Positions 51,210-60,820 of a DNA stretch of 64,000 nucleotides are shown here, piece after piece. Source of the DNA: Hymenobacter sp. BT730 (GTDB lineage: Bacteria > Bacteroidota > Bacteroidia > Cytophagales > Hymenobacteraceae); the NCBI RefSeq assembly GCF_030542105.1, contig NZ_JAUOFB010000005.1, positions 1 to 64,000 of the forward strand, written 5' to 3'. How positions within the stretch are numbered: the first letter of the stretch is position 1; every line of letters begins with the position of its first letter. The notes beneath the pieces were generated by a model. It was given only the letters and a program-made list of their open reading frames with translations. It made no database searches and was not told where the DNA came from. Made by a program: the position numbers and the translations under genes.

Positions 51210-52541
51210 ATGCTCGACCGCATCCTTCAGTATATCGAAGAAAATAACCTCTTCTCCCCCATTACCGACCAGCTGCTGGTAGCTGTGAGCGGCGGCCAGG
51301 ACTCCGTGGTGCTGGCCGATGTGCTGCACCGCCTGGGCGTACAATTCGCCATTGCGCACTGCCACTTCGGCCTGCGCGGCGACGAGGCCGACGCCGACGA
51401 GCAGTTTGTGCGCAAGCTGGCCAAGAAGTACGAGGTGCCCTACTTCGTGGAGTTCTTCCAGACGAAGGCGTTTGCTCAGCAGGAAGGTATTTCCACCCAA
51501 ATGGCCGCCCGGGCTCTGCGCTACGCCTGGTTTGAGCAGATCCGCCAGACCCAGGGCTTCCAGTACATTGCCACCGCCCACCACCAGCGCGACGCCGCCG
51601 AAACCATGCTCCTGAACCTCACGCACGGCACCGGCTTGGCAGGCCTGCACGGTATCCGGCCCAAAAACGGCTACCTCGTGCGGCCGCTCCTGGCCATTGG
51701 CAAAGAGGAGCTGTTCGATTACCTGGTGGAGCAGCGCCTGATCTGGCGCGAAGACGCCTCCAACGACAGCCCCGTGTACCAGCGCAACCGCCTCCGCCAT
51801 GAGGTGCTGCCCGTACTGCGCGACATCAACCCCAACCTCGACCAAACCCTACAGTTTACCGCCGAGCGCGTGGGCGGGGCTGAGGAAATTCTGCGGCGCT
51901 ATGTGGAAGAAACTGCCCACCACGCCCAGCGCACCGAGCCCGAAGCTACTTACCTCAACATTGCCACCTTGCAAAAGACGGCCGCCACGGCGCTGGTGCT
52001 GCAGGAGCTGCTGCGCCCCTTCGGCTTTACCTACCCCGTGGTGAAGGAAATTGTAGCGGCATTTAACGCTGAGCCCGGCCGCCGCTTTGAGTCTCCGTCG
52101 CACCGGCTGGTGAAGGACCGGGAACAGCTGGTTATCACGCCCAAAAACCTGTCGAAGTTTGGCACCCACCAGATTGCCGCCGGGCAGGAGGTTCTTAAGA
52201 TAGACGGCCTGCACCTGCGGCTGGAGATGCTGGAGGTACCGGAAGGCTTCGAGATTCCGAAGGGCAAAGCCGTGGCCGCGCTGGATGCCGACAAGCTGCA
52301 CTTTCCGCTCATTGTGCGTACCTGGCAGGAAGGAGACTGGTTTATGCCCATCGGCATGAAAGGCAAGAAGAAGCTCTCCGACTTTCTGATTGACCAGAAA
52401 GTGCCCCTCAACCTGAAAGACAACGTGCAGGTACTGGTTTCCGGCGACGGGAAAATTGCCTGGGTTATTGGCTTCCGGCCCGATGACCGGTTTAAGGTGA
52501 CCGAGGAAACTGAGCGGGTGCTAATAGTGAAGCGAATGTAG
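51210..52541 (+). CDS. tilS: tRNA(Ile) lysidine synthetase
   Basis: A 443-aa enzyme that turns cytidine 34 of tRNA-Ile(CAU) into lysidine, so the tRNA reads AUA and not AUG. PP-loop SGGQDSVVL (residues 27-35), the HCHFGLRGDEADADE block (about 49-63), TAHHQRDAAETMLLNL (about 129) and the C-terminal TilS domain with GDWFMPIGMKGKKKLSDFLID (about 375-395). The length is typical. It diverges from the OstA-like gene and precedes mdh by 93 bases. Confidence 0.95.
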   Translation: MLDRILQYIEENNLFSPITDQLLVAVSGGQDSVVLADVLHRLGVQFAIAHCHFGLRGDEADADEQFVRKLAKKYEVPYFVEFFQTKAFAQQEGISTQMAARALRYAWFEQIRQTQGFQYIATAHHQRDAAETMLLNLTHGTGLAGLHGIRPKNGYLVRPLLAIGKEELFDYLVEQRLIWREDASNDSPVYQRNRLRHEVLPVLRDINPNLDQTLQFTAERVGGAEEILRRYVEETAHHAQRTEPEATYLNIATLQKTAATALVLQELLRPFGFTYPVVKEIVAAFNAEPGRRFESPSHRLVKDREQLVITPKNLSKFGTHQIAAGQEVLKIDGLHLRLEMLEVPEGFEIPKGKAVAALDADKLHFPLIVRTWQEGDWFMPIGMKGKKKLSDFLIDQKVPLNLKDNVQVLVSGDGKIAWVIGFRPDDRFKVTEETERVLIVKRM

Positions 52542-52634
52542 CCAAGCGAACTTTCGCAAAAACCCGCCGCCCGAAACCCGTTTTCGCTTAGCTTTACGGC
52601 CGCGAATAAATTCTCACACCCAACCCATCACCCG

Positions 52635-53576
52635 ATGAAAGTTACCGTAGTTGGGGCTGGCAACGTGGGCGCAACCTGCGCCGATGTTCTTGCCACCCGC
52701 GAAATTGCCAACGAAATTGTTCTGGTTGACATTAAAGAAGGCTTCGCTGAAGGTAAAGCCCTCGACATCTGGCAGAAAGCGCCCATCATCGGGTACGATT
52801 CCCGCACCGTAGGCGTCACTAACGACTACAGCCGCACCGCCAACTCCGACGTGGTGGTTATTACCTCCGGCCTGCCCCGCAAGCCCGGCATGAGCCGCGA
52901 CGACCTGATTTCGACCAACGCCGGCATCGTGAAAACGGTAACCGAGCAGGTAGTGAAATACTCGCCCAATGCCATCATCATTGTGGTTTCCAACCCGCTG
53001 GACGTGATGACCTACCAGGCACACCTCACTTCGGGCCTGCCCCGCGAGAAGGTGTTTGGCATGGCCGGCATCCTGGATACCGCACGCTACCGCGCGTTCC
53101 TGGCTGAGGCCCTCAACGTAAGCCCCAAAGACATTCAGGCCGTCCTCATGGGTGGCCACGGCGACACCATGGTGCCCCTGCCCCGCTACACCACGGTGGG
53201 CGGTATCCCTGTAACCGAGCTTATCAGCAAGGAAGAGCTAGACGCCATTGTACAGCGCACGGCCGTAGGTGGCGGTGAGCTGGTGAAACTGATGGGCACT
53301 TCTGCCTGGTATGCTCCTGGTGCGGCAGCTGCCCAAATGGTAGAAGCCATTGTGCGCGACCAGCGCCGTGTATTCCCCGTGTGCATCGAGTTGCAGGGCG
53401 AATACGGAATCAACGGTGTATACCTGGGCGCTCCGGTTATCCTGGGCAAAAACGGCATCGAGAGAGTTATTGAGCTGCAGCTCAACGACGAAGAAAAAGC
53501 CATGCTGGAAACCTCACGCGGCCACGTGAAAGAGGTAATGGACGCCTTGGACAACATGAGCAAGGCTACTGCTTAA
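52635..53576 (+). CDS. mdh: Malate dehydrogenase
   Basis: A 313-aa LDH-like MDH. NAD site VVGAGNVGATCADVLA (about 5-20), the Asp in VLVDIKEG, the mobile loop with RKPGMSRDDLI and its Arg, and the catalytic His in GGHGDTMVPLPRY (about 175). It interconverts malate and oxaloacetate in the TCA cycle. Length and start fit the family. Ended by a strong terminator. A TAGCTTTA element near 52589 is one base from the -7 consensus. Confidence 0.97.
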   Translation: MKVTVVGAGNVGATCADVLATREIANEIVLVDIKEGFAEGKALDIWQKAPIIGYDSRTVGVTNDYSRTANSDVVVITSGLPRKPGMSRDDLISTNAGIVKTVTEQVVKYSPNAIIIVVSNPLDVMTYQAHLTSGLPREKVFGMAGILDTARYRAFLAEALNVSPKDIQAVLMGGHGDTMVPLPRYTTVGGIPVTELISKEELDAIVQRTAVGGGELVKLMGTSAWYAPGAAAAQMVEAIVRDQRRVFPVCIELQGEYGINGVYLGAPVILGKNGIERVIELQLNDEEKAMLETSRGHVKEVMDALDNMSKATA

Positions 53577-53596
53577 GCAGGCTTAACGCCATAAAT

Positions 53597-53632
53597 AAAA
53601 GAGCCCCGCCAGTTTTCTGGCGGGGCTCTTTT
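53597..53632. terminator. Shared terminator of mdh and the first rhomboid gene
   Basis: AAAAGAGCCCCGCCAG, TTTT, CTGGCGGGGCTCTTTT, a 16-bp perfect stem between convergent genes. Confidence 0.92.
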
Positions 53633-53683
53633 GTGGGCTCCTGTAAACTATTCTTTTCTTTGCCGGAGCTAAATCTGGAATTC

Positions 53684-54583
53684 TTATTTCTGGCTAGCCC
53701 GGAACAGCTTCTGCTTTTCATCCTTGGATAGGCTCTCATAGCCGGAGCGCGAAATCTTGTCCAGAATGATGTCTATTTCGTCCTGCTCGGGTTTGCGGGG
53801 CCCGGCCTTTTTGGTGGCGACTACCGTGGCAGCTTCTTCGGCGCGGTTGCGGTGCGTCACGCGCAGGCGGGGCCGGCCGCTGAGCAGGCTGCCCAGCCAG
53901 TCGCCTACGGCTTGCACGGGGCGGCCCAGGTCGCGGCCGCGCTGCAGCTGCTTGATGTACAGATAGCCGAGGATAGCGCCGCCAATGTGGGCAATTTCGC
54001 CGCCGGGGTTGTTGCTGTTGATGCCGGCCAGGGAAATCAGGACCACTACGGCCGCAATGTATTTGATGCGGACAGGGCCCAGCAGAATCAGATTGAAGGT
54101 GTAATCAGGTAGCAACGTAGCAGCAGCCACAATGATGGCCGTAACGGCAGCCGAAGCACCCAGCATAGGAATCCCCAGCTGCTCGCGCAATACGGGCACC
54201 AGGTTAAAGCTTAGCAAAAAGAGCAGGGCCCCGGCTAGAGCACCCAGGATATAAATGCTCACCAGCTTTCGGTCGCCAAGGTACTCGCGCACCAGAGAAC
54301 CAAACCAGTACAGGTTAAGCATATTGAAGAGAATATGTAGAAAGCCTACGTGCGCAAAAGCATAGGTAATAATGGTCCAGGGGCGCCAGGCCAGAGAAGG
54401 CAGGTCGGAGGGAATTTCCACCAGCCGCACCAGGCGAGCGTACAGCGCATCGCCGCTGCTCAGGTGCAGAATAGCGCCCAGCACTACCAGCACCGCAAAG
54501 ACCAGCACGTTTATTAACAACAGCTGATTCAGCGCATTATCGCGGCGGCTAAAGGCTGTTCGGATGTCGTGAATAATACTCAT
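53684..54583 (-). CDS. Rhomboid-family intramembrane serine protease (I)
   Basis: A 299-aa membrane protease. Active-site Ser144 in MLGASAAVTAI, with the catalytic His199 in GEIAHIGGAILGYLYI; membrane helices flank both. The N-terminal helix (about 20-40) and FAHVGFLHILFNMLNLYWFG (about 77-96) are as in other rhomboids. A hydrophilic C-terminal arm (about 215-299) ends EIDILDKISRSGYESLSKDEKQKLF, a DUF6576-type motif seen in Bacteroidota rhomboids. It cuts membrane proteins in their transmembrane part; substrates are unknown. It lies 25 bases downstream of the second rhomboid gene. Confidence 0.93.
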   Translation of the reverse strand: MSIIHDIRTAFSRRDNALNQLLLINVLVFAVLVVLGAILHLSSGDALYARLVRLVEIPSDLPSLAWRPWTIITYAFAHVGFLHILFNMLNLYWFGSLVREYLGDRKLVSIYILGALAGALLFLLSFNLVPVLREQLGIPMLGASAAVTAIIVAAATLLPDYTFNLILLGPVRIKYIAAVVVLISLAGINSNNPGGEIAHIGGAILGYLYIKQLQRGRDLGRPVQAVGDWLGSLLSGRPRLRVTHRNRAEEAATVVATKKAGPRKPEQDEIDIILDKISRSGYESLSKDEKQKLFRASQK

Positions 54584-54608
54584 GGACGGGTGGGAATCGG
54601 AATCGGTA

Positions 54609-55394
54609 TCAATACATTTTGGTACGACTGCGCTGCCAGATCATCAGCAGAACAAAGCCGATGAGCATACCACCTAAGTGGGCAAAATGGGCTACGTTGT
54701 CGCCGGGGGTGCGGTATACGCCGCTATATAGCTCATACAACCCATACAAAAAGACAAAGTATTTGGCTTTGATGGGAAAAGGAAAGAAAAGCAGCATCAG
54801 TTCCGTGTTGGGGAACAGATAAGCAAACGCAAAAAGTATCCCGAATAATGCGCCGGAAGCGCCCAGCATGGGTGAGTTTACGCCCCGGTCATACCAGTTC
54901 TCCATGGAAGTGGTAGCGCTTTGAATCAGTTGCTGGTCACTGGGAGTAGCATGCAGTTGCCGCACTACGGGCGCAAACGCATCCTCGTACTCTTTCATGT
55001 TTTTCTGCACAAAATCCTGCAAATGCACATCCGTAGGCTCGGCCTTAAACAGCTCAATTCCTTGCCGCATGTCATTCAGTTCGTAATACCGTACCCCTGA
55101 ATACAGGGCGCCAGCCCCAATGCCACAGATCAGCCAGAAAGTCAGGAACCGATTACCGCCCCACCGCTGCTCCAACAGGGGGCCAAAGGAAATCAGACCG
55201 AACATATTGGAGAATATATGGCCCAAACCGCCGTGCATAAACATATAGGTTACAAACTGCCAAGGTTTGAAATAGACTGACTCCACCGGAAACAGCGCCA
55301 GAAAATTCATCTTACTCGCTAGCTGAGTCTGCAAGATGAAGACACCGATGTTGATAAAAAGCAGCGTACGAACCGTAGGGGTCAGGTTGAGCAT
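54609..55394 (-). CDS. Rhomboid-family intramembrane serine protease (II)
   Basis: A 261-aa protease with Ser180 in NSPMLGASGALFGI and His239 in VAHFAHLGGMLIGF. Between the early helices and the active-site helix (residues about 105-172) there is an insertion of about 65 residues, hydrophilic and helical (LFKAEPTDVHLQDFVQKNMK and EYEDAFAPVVRQLHATPSD), which is not in the first rhomboid. It likely lies outside the membrane and could gate substrate entry. The gene follows mutL by 29 bases and precedes the first rhomboid by 25, so mutL and both proteases may form one transcript. Confidence 0.93.
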   Translation of the reverse strand: MLNLTPTVRTLLFINIGVFILQTQLASKMNFLALFPVESVYFKPWQFVTYMFMHGGLGHIFSNMFGLISFGPLLEQRWGGNRFLTFWLICGIGAGALYSGVRYYELNDMRQGIELFKAEPTDVHLQDFVQKNMKEYEDAFAPVVRQLHATPSDQQLIQSATTSMENWYDRGVNSPMLGASGALFGILFAFAYLFPNTELMLLFFPFPIKAKYFVFLYGLYELYSGVYRTPGDNVAHFAHLGGMLIGFVLLMIWQRSRTKMY

Positions 55395-55423
55395 GAGCGC
55401 AGCAGTAGCGGAGTAGTGAAATG

Positions 55424-57400
55424 TCAGGCTTTACGGAAAAGGTCCTGGAGTTGGCCAAGTTCCAGCAGCACCAGCGTGTGGCGGCCATCAGGCGTGTAGT
55501 TAGGCACCTGGCAGGCAAAGAGCCGGTCAACCAGCGCATTCATTTCCACTTCTGAGAGGCGGGCATTGCTGGCTTTGGCGGCTACGCGGCGAGCCATGGC
55601 GCGGGCCATCTGCTCGCGCTGGTCCAGCCGTACTGTGCCGGAGTGGGTGCGAAACTGCTCAATAATTCCTTCCAGCAACTCTTTCTCGTCGCTGGCCGGC
55701 ACATCCGCCGGAATGCCTTCCACCGCAATGGTGTAGCGGCCAAACTCAGAATAGCGGAAACCCAGGGCCTGCAGTTCCTCCGTCAGCTCGCTGAGCACGG
55801 CAAAATCCTGGGGCGAGAAGGTAATGGTACGCGGGAAGAGCAAGGTTTGCGAGGTGGCGTTTTCGCGCTCCAGCTGCTGGGCATACTGCTCAAACAAAAT
55901 CCGCTCCCGCGCCGCTATCTGGTCAATCAGCATTATTCCCGACTTCACGGGTACCAGCAAGTATTGCTGATGCAGCTGTATCACCTTGTTTCCCGGATTA
56001 ACGGGCGGTTCGGGTAGCGGTAGTGCTGGGGAGGGCTCGGGCAATAGCTCGGGCTGGCTTTCCACTAAAGCCGCGGCCGATGGTACCGGAACCCCTACAG
56101 CTGTGGCCTCATGCTCTACATCGGGCACACTAATTTGCCCCAATGACTTATAAAACTGCTCCAACTCCCGCTTGGCCTGCTCGGTAGGCCGGGGCGGCAG
56201 CTGGCGGGCGTAAGCATCGGTTGCCTCCTGGCTGCTGGTACGACCAGTTCCCGGGGAACCAGGTGCCGCAGCGCGCGAAGCAGCGTTGGCCAGGGCGTCG
56301 GGCTGGAAGTCGTTGTTGGAATCGAAGGGATTTTTCGCGTCCGGCGACAGGCGCAAAGGCTGAATGGGCGCGAAGTTCACGTTGCCATCAAAATCCAGGG
56401 ACGGTGCCATGTTGTGCAGACCCAGGCTTTGCTTGACGGCCGCCCGCACAATGGCGTACACGGTTTTCTCGTCCTCAAACTTGATTTCCGTTTTGGTGGG
56501 GTGCACGTTAATGTCAATGGCCTTGGGGTCCAGCTCCAGGAACAGCACGTAAAACGGGTGCGTGTCTTTGGGCAATAAACCCTCATAGGCCGTCAGCACG
56601 GCGTGGTTGAGGTAGGCCGAGCGGATAAAGCGGTTATTGACGAAGAAGAACTGGTCGCCCCGGCTTTTCTTAGCCGATTCCGGCTTGCCGATGTAGCCCT
56701 TTACGGCCAGAAACGGGGTTACTTCCTCTACCTGCGCCAGCTGCTCCTTGTAGCCATTGCCCAGCAAAGCCACAATGCGCTGGCTGAGCTTGCCGGCCGG
56801 CAGGTTAAAAACCTCCAGGTCGTTTTGGTAAAGCGAGAAGCCAATGTGCGGGTTAGCCAGGGCCACGTGCTGGAACTCATCCAGGATATGCCGCATTTCT
56901 ACCGCATTGCTCTTCAGGAAGTTGCGGCGGGCCGGCACGTTAAAAAACAGGTTCTTTACGCTGATGCTGGTCCCATCGGGGCAGGCCACGGGCTGCTGGC
57001 TGGTTATCTGCGAACCTTCAATCAGGAGCAGCGTGCCAGTGTCCTGCTCCCGCTGCTTGGTGCGCAGCTCTACCTGGGCCACGGCGGCAATAGAGGCCAG
57101 CGCTTCCCCCCGAAAACCAAGGGTGCGGATGCGGAACAGATCATCGGTAGTGCGAATCTTGCTGGTGGCGTGCCGCTCCAGGCTCATGCGCGCATCCGTA
57201 GCCGACATGCCCGTGCCATTATCCACTACCTGCACCAGCTGTTTACCGGCTTCCTTTACAATAAGCTGCACTTGGGAGGCGTTGGCATCCACGGCATTTT
57301 CCAGCAGTTCTTTTACTACGGACGCCGGGCGCTGTACTACCTCACCGGCGGCTATCTGGTTGGCCAAATATTCGGGCAGCAACTGGATGATATCGGCCAT
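55424..57400 (-). CDS. mutL: DNA mismatch repair protein MutL
   Basis: A 658-aa GHKL ATPase that links MutS to the later steps of mismatch repair. ATPase motifs: LPEYLANQIAAGEVVQRPASVVKEL (residues 8-32), DNGTGMSATD and GFRGEALASIAAV, plus KVNTHPTKTE-type NVHPTKTEIKF. The C-terminal dimer domain lies at about 465-658. The metal-binding endonuclease residues are not conserved: DQIAARERILFE stands where DQHAxxExxxxE is expected, with Ile in place of His, ARRVA in place of ACR-A, and TPDGRH in place of CPHGRP. The middle linker is Pro/Ala/Glu-rich. Confidence 0.95.
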   Translation of the reverse strand: MADIIQLLPEYLANQIAAGEVVQRPASVVKELLENAVDANASQVQLIVKEAGKQLVQVVDNGTGMSATDARMSLERHATSKIRTTDDLFRIRTLGFRGEALASIAAVAQVELRTKQREQDTGTLLLIEGSQITSQQPVACPDGTSISVKNLFFNVPARRNFLKSNAVEMRHILDEFQHVALANPHIGFSLYQNDLEVFNLPAGKLSQRIVALLGNGYKEQLAQVEEVTPFLAVKGYIGKPESAKKSRGDQFFFVNNRFIRSAYLNHAVLTAYEGLLPKDTHPFYVLFLELDPKAIDINVHPTKTEIKFEDEKTVYAIVRAAVKQSLGLHNMAPSLDFDGNVNFAPIQPLRLSPDAKNPFDSNNDFQPDALANAASRAAAPGSPGTGRTSSQEATDAYARQLPPRPTEQAKRELEQFYKSLGQISVPDVEHEATAVGVPVPSAAALVESQPELLPEPSPALPLPEPPVNPGNKVIQLHQQYLLVPVKSGIMLIDQIAARERILFEQYAQQLERENATSQTLLFPRTITFSPQDFAVLSELTEELQALGFRYSEFGRYTIAVEGIPADVPASDEKELLEGIIEQFRTHSGTVRLDQREQMARAMARRVAAKASNARLSEVEMNALVDRLFACQVPNYTPDGRHTLVLLELGQLQDLFRKA

Positions 57401-57688
57401 AACAGGAAAAAGCTAGACTTGATAATGAGCGGGTTATCCGAAAAAAATTCAACTGGCACGATATTCTACACGTCCAGCCTCGGGAAATAATCCGTAAGTT
57501 TGTGGTCAGCAATTGCCCGTGGGGCATCGGTCGGATGCCCGCATCGGTGCATTGAGAAGTGAGTGGAAAGGGGCCTGCATTCAGGCGTGTAATGCGGCAA
57601 CAGCTCGCCCCCACGGAACTTTTCAGAGCTGGCAAAAGTAGGGCTATTTCCGCTCGGATTCAATTTTACGCAGTCATAACGGGAGTCG

Positions 57689-60646
57689 ATGCTCAAGGAA
57701 TTTCGGATTAGACTTTTACTGGTTTTTATCGCCTTTACGGGTCTGATCATCTCATCTTCTGCACCACTTGAGAAGGGCGCCCGGCCCAGCAGTGCCGCTG
57801 AGCAGTCCTGGGTTGATAGTGTGTTTACCTCGCTCACCCCCGATGAACGGCTGGGTCAGCTGTTTATGGTGGCGGCCTACTCCAATAAGGACCGCAAACA
57901 CACACAGTACATCGATTTTCTGGTAAAAGACTATCACATCGGGGGAATTATGTTCCTGCAGGGCGGCCCACTCCGTCAGGCTTCCCTTACCAACCGTTAC
58001 CAGGCCGAGGCGAAAGTACCCATGCTGATTGCCATGGATGCCGAATGGGGCCTGGATATGCGCCTGGATAGCTCCATGCACTTTGCCAAGCAAATGACGC
58101 TGGGCGCTATGGACGACGACCAGTACGTGTACCAGATGGGCCGCGAAATTGCCCTGAAGCTCAAGACGATGGGCGTGCACGTGAGCTTCTCACCCGTAGT
58201 GGATGTTAACTCCAACCCCAACAACCCAGTAATTGGTAACCGCTCCTTCGGCGAGAACAAGGAGGAAGTATCCAAGCGGAGCGTATCCTATATCCGGGGC
58301 CTGCAGGATTACGGCGTTATTGCCGTTGCCAAGCATTTCCCCGGCCACGGCGACACCGATACGGACTCGCATCTGGCCCTGCCCGTTATCAATACGGATA
58401 TGGCCCGCCTGTCTAATGTAGACCTCTACCCTTTTCAGAAATCTTTTGAGGCGGGCGTGATGGGCGTAATGGTGGCCCACCTGTACATGCCGCTGTTTGA
58501 TACGGTACGTACCCAGTCTACTACTCTCTCCCGCAACCTGGTAACGGGGCTGCTGAAAGAGAAGATGGGGTATAAAGGCCTCGTTTTCACCGATGCGCTT
58601 AATATGAAGAGCGTATCGAACCTCTATAAGCCCGGTGAGTTAGATGCGTTGGCCCTGATAGCCGGCAACGACGTGCTGCTGTTTTCGGAGGATGTGCCGG
58701 TGGCTATTCGCAAGATTAAGGAGATGGTGGCCGCCAACCGGATTTCGCAGGAGGACATTGATTACCGGGTACGGAAGATCCTGCGCGCCAAGTACTGGGC
58801 CGGCCTTAACCGCTACAAGCCGGTGGATCTGGCCCGCCTGACGGAAAACCTCAACCGCCCGCTAAGCCGCGCGGTGCAGCAGCAGATTTACGAGCATGCC
58901 ATTACGGTGGTGAAAAACACGGAGGATATCCTCCCCTTTCACCGCCTGGATACGTTGCGGATGGCGTCCATTACCATTGGTGCGCCTACCGGCAACATCT
59001 TTGCGCAGACCATGGCGAATTATATGCCCTGCGCAACTTACTCTGTGCCCAACCGCTATGCCCCGGACTCTACGTTCGACCGGCTGGTGGAACGGCTCAC
59101 TCCCTACAACACCGTAGTAGTGAGCCTGCACAACATGAATAATACCCCTGCCCACAATTATGGCATTGGGGATGGTACGCTGCGCTTTATTCAGCGCCTG
59201 CAGGCCAACCCGCGGCAGAAAATAGTGGTAGTGGCCATGGGCAATGCTTATGCATTGAAATATCTGGAAGAAGCCCGTACGTTGGTATGTGGCTACGAGG
59301 ACAACCCAACTTCCCAGAACGTGGTGCCCCAGGTGCTGTTTGGTGCCTTACCGGCCAAAGGTCAGCTGCCCGTCACAGTCTCGGAAAAATTGAAAGCCGG
59401 TGCTGGTCTGCCTACTCCCGATTTCCGCCGTCTGCGCTACGGTACCCCCGAAAGTGTAGGGCTGGATTCAAAAGTACTGGCCCAGATAGACAACATTGCG
59501 CTGGAAACCGTGGCATATGCCGCTGCTCCCGGCTGCCAAGTGCTGGTAGCCAAGGATGGCGTAGTAGTATTTGACAAAAGCTACGGCTATACCACCTACG
59601 ACAAGTCGAACCCGGTAACCAACAGTACTCTCTACGACCTGGCTTCCGTAACCAAAGTGGCTGGCACATTGCAGGCCATTATGTACCTGAAAGACCAGGG
59701 CAAACTGAACCTGGACGCCAAGCTTGCGGACTATCTGCCCGAGCTGCGCACTTCCAACAAGAAGGATATGGTGGTGCGGGATGTACTGTTGCATCAGGCA
59801 GGGCTGAAGCCGGGCATCCCCTTCTGGGAGCGTACCGTTACCCGGAGCGGTGGGTTGAAATCAACCTTTTACGCCAGCACCAAAACGGAGGACTTTCCCC
59901 TAGAGGTAGTACCGGGCACGTATAGCCTGAAATCGGCCGAAGACTCCATGTGGGTCTGGACGGTACGCTCCGGCCTGCTGCCCAAAGTGAAAGGCAAATA
60001 CCCGTCAGAATACAGCGACCTGAGCTTTATTGTGCTGAAACGCCTGAGCGAAAAGCTCCTGGGTCAGCCCCTTGAAAAATTCCTGCAGGAGAATTTCTAC
60101 AATTCTCTGGGTCTGAATACCATGACGTATCACCCGCTGGAGCGTTTCCCTAAGTCCTGCATTGCCCCCACAGAAAACGACACCTATTACCGTCGCACGC
60201 AGCTTCAGGGCACCGTGCACGACCAGGCAGCGGCTATGATTGGGGGCGTCAGCGGACATGCCGGGCTGTTTTCCAACGCCAACGATTTGGCCATTCTCAT
60301 GCAGATGAACCTGCAGAACGGCCGCTATGGCGGGCAGCGCTACTTCCAGAACCCCGTGGTAGCAGAGTTTGCCCGCTCTACCGAGGCTGGCAGCCGGCGC
60401 GGGTTGGGCTGGGACCATGGCGACCCGAGCAAGCCGCATGGGCCTACTTCCAACCTCTCACCAGTAAGCACGTTTGGCCATACCGGCTTCACGGGCACCT
60501 GCGTTTGGATGGATCCCGAAAACAAAATCATGTATATCTTTCTTTCCAATCGGGTGTATCCGGATGCCGGCAATAACAAGCTGGTGCAATTCAATATCCG
60601 CTCACGCATCCATGAAGTCATTTACAAGTCTTTAATCAAGACATGA
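57689..60646 (+). CDS. Glycoside hydrolase family 3 / serine-hydrolase (beta-lactamase-like) fusion
   Basis: A 985-aa exported two-domain protein. An N-terminal signal (about 1-25) precedes a GH3 domain (about 45-390), with AVAKHFPGHGDTDTDSHLALP (about 212-232) and the segment KGLVFTDALNMKSV (the catalytic Asp region). A GH3_C-like part follows. The C-terminal part (about 595-985) is a class C beta-lactamase fold: Ser-x-x-Lys in LASVTKVAGTLQ (about 652), the Tyr in SEYSDLSFIVLKR, and a late FGHTGFTGT. It probably removes N-acetylglucosamine and cuts D-amino peptides during cell-wall turnover, but this was not tested. Such fusions are typical of the Bacteroidota. Confidence 0.92.
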   Translation: MLKEFRIRLLLVFIAFTGLIISSSAPLEKGARPSSAAEQSWVDSVFTSLTPDERLGQLFMVAAYSNKDRKHTQYIDFLVKDYHIGGIMFLQGGPLRQASLTNRYQAEAKVPMLIAMDAEWGLDMRLDSSMHFAKQMTLGAMDDDQYVYQMGREIALKLKTMGVHVSFSPVVDVNSNPNNPVIGNRSFGENKEEVSKRSVSYIRGLQDYGVIAVAKHFPGHGDTDTDSHLALPVINTDMARLSNVDLYPFQKSFEAGVMGVMVAHLYMPLFDTVRTQSTTLSRNLVTGLLKEKMGYKGLVFTDALNMKSVSNLYKPGELDALALIAGNDVLLFSEDVPVAIRKIKEMVAANRISQEDIDYRVRKILRAKYWAGLNRYKPVDLARLTENLNRPLSRAVQQQIYEHAITVVKNTEDILPFHRLDTLRMASITIGAPTGNIFAQTMANYMPCATYSVPNRYAPDSTFDRLVERLTPYNTVVVSLHNMNNTPAHNYGIGDGTLRFIQRLQANPRQKIVVVAMGNAYALKYLEEARTLVCGYEDNPTSQNVVPQVLFGALPAKGQLPVTVSEKLKAGAGLPTPDFRRLRYGTPESVGLDSKVLAQIDNIALETVAYAAAPGCQVLVAKDGVVVFDKSYGYTTYDKSNPVTNSTLYDLASVTKVAGTLQAIMYLKDQGKLNLDAKLADYLPELRTSNKKDMVVRDVLLHQAGLKPGIPFWERTVTRSGGLKSTFYASTKTEDFPLEVVPGTYSLKSAEDSMWVWTVRSGLLPKVKGKYPSEYSDLSFIVLKRLSEKLLGQPLEKFLQENFYNSLGLNTMTYHPLERFPKSCIAPTENDTYYRRTQLQGTVHDQAAAMIGGVSGHAGLFSNANDLAILMQMNLQNGRYGGQRYFQNPVVAEFARSTEAGSRRGLGWDHGDPSKPHGPTSNLSPVSTFGHTGFTGTCVWMDPENKIMYIFLSNRVYPDAGNNKLVQFNIRSRIHEVIYKSLIKT

Positions 60647-60683
60647 CCTGTTGTTTGATCATCCGTTCTTCCTGAACTGCCTG

Positions 60684-60728
60684 ATGGCGGTGGGACATTC
60701 TTAGAATGACCCACCGCCATTTTTTTAT
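60684..60728 (+). terminator. Terminator after the GH3 fusion gene
   Basis: ATGGCGGTGGG ... CATTCT, TAGAATG, CCCACCGCCAT, followed by TTTTTTT: an 18-bp near-perfect stem. Confidence 0.9.
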
Positions 60729-60820
60729 GGCAAGTCTTCCGCTTATCTCCCAAGGCCCGTTATAGGCTCCAGCACTTATCTAACTTTCCCACAGGTGCAT
60801 GCCTGTCTGCTTTCCCACCC

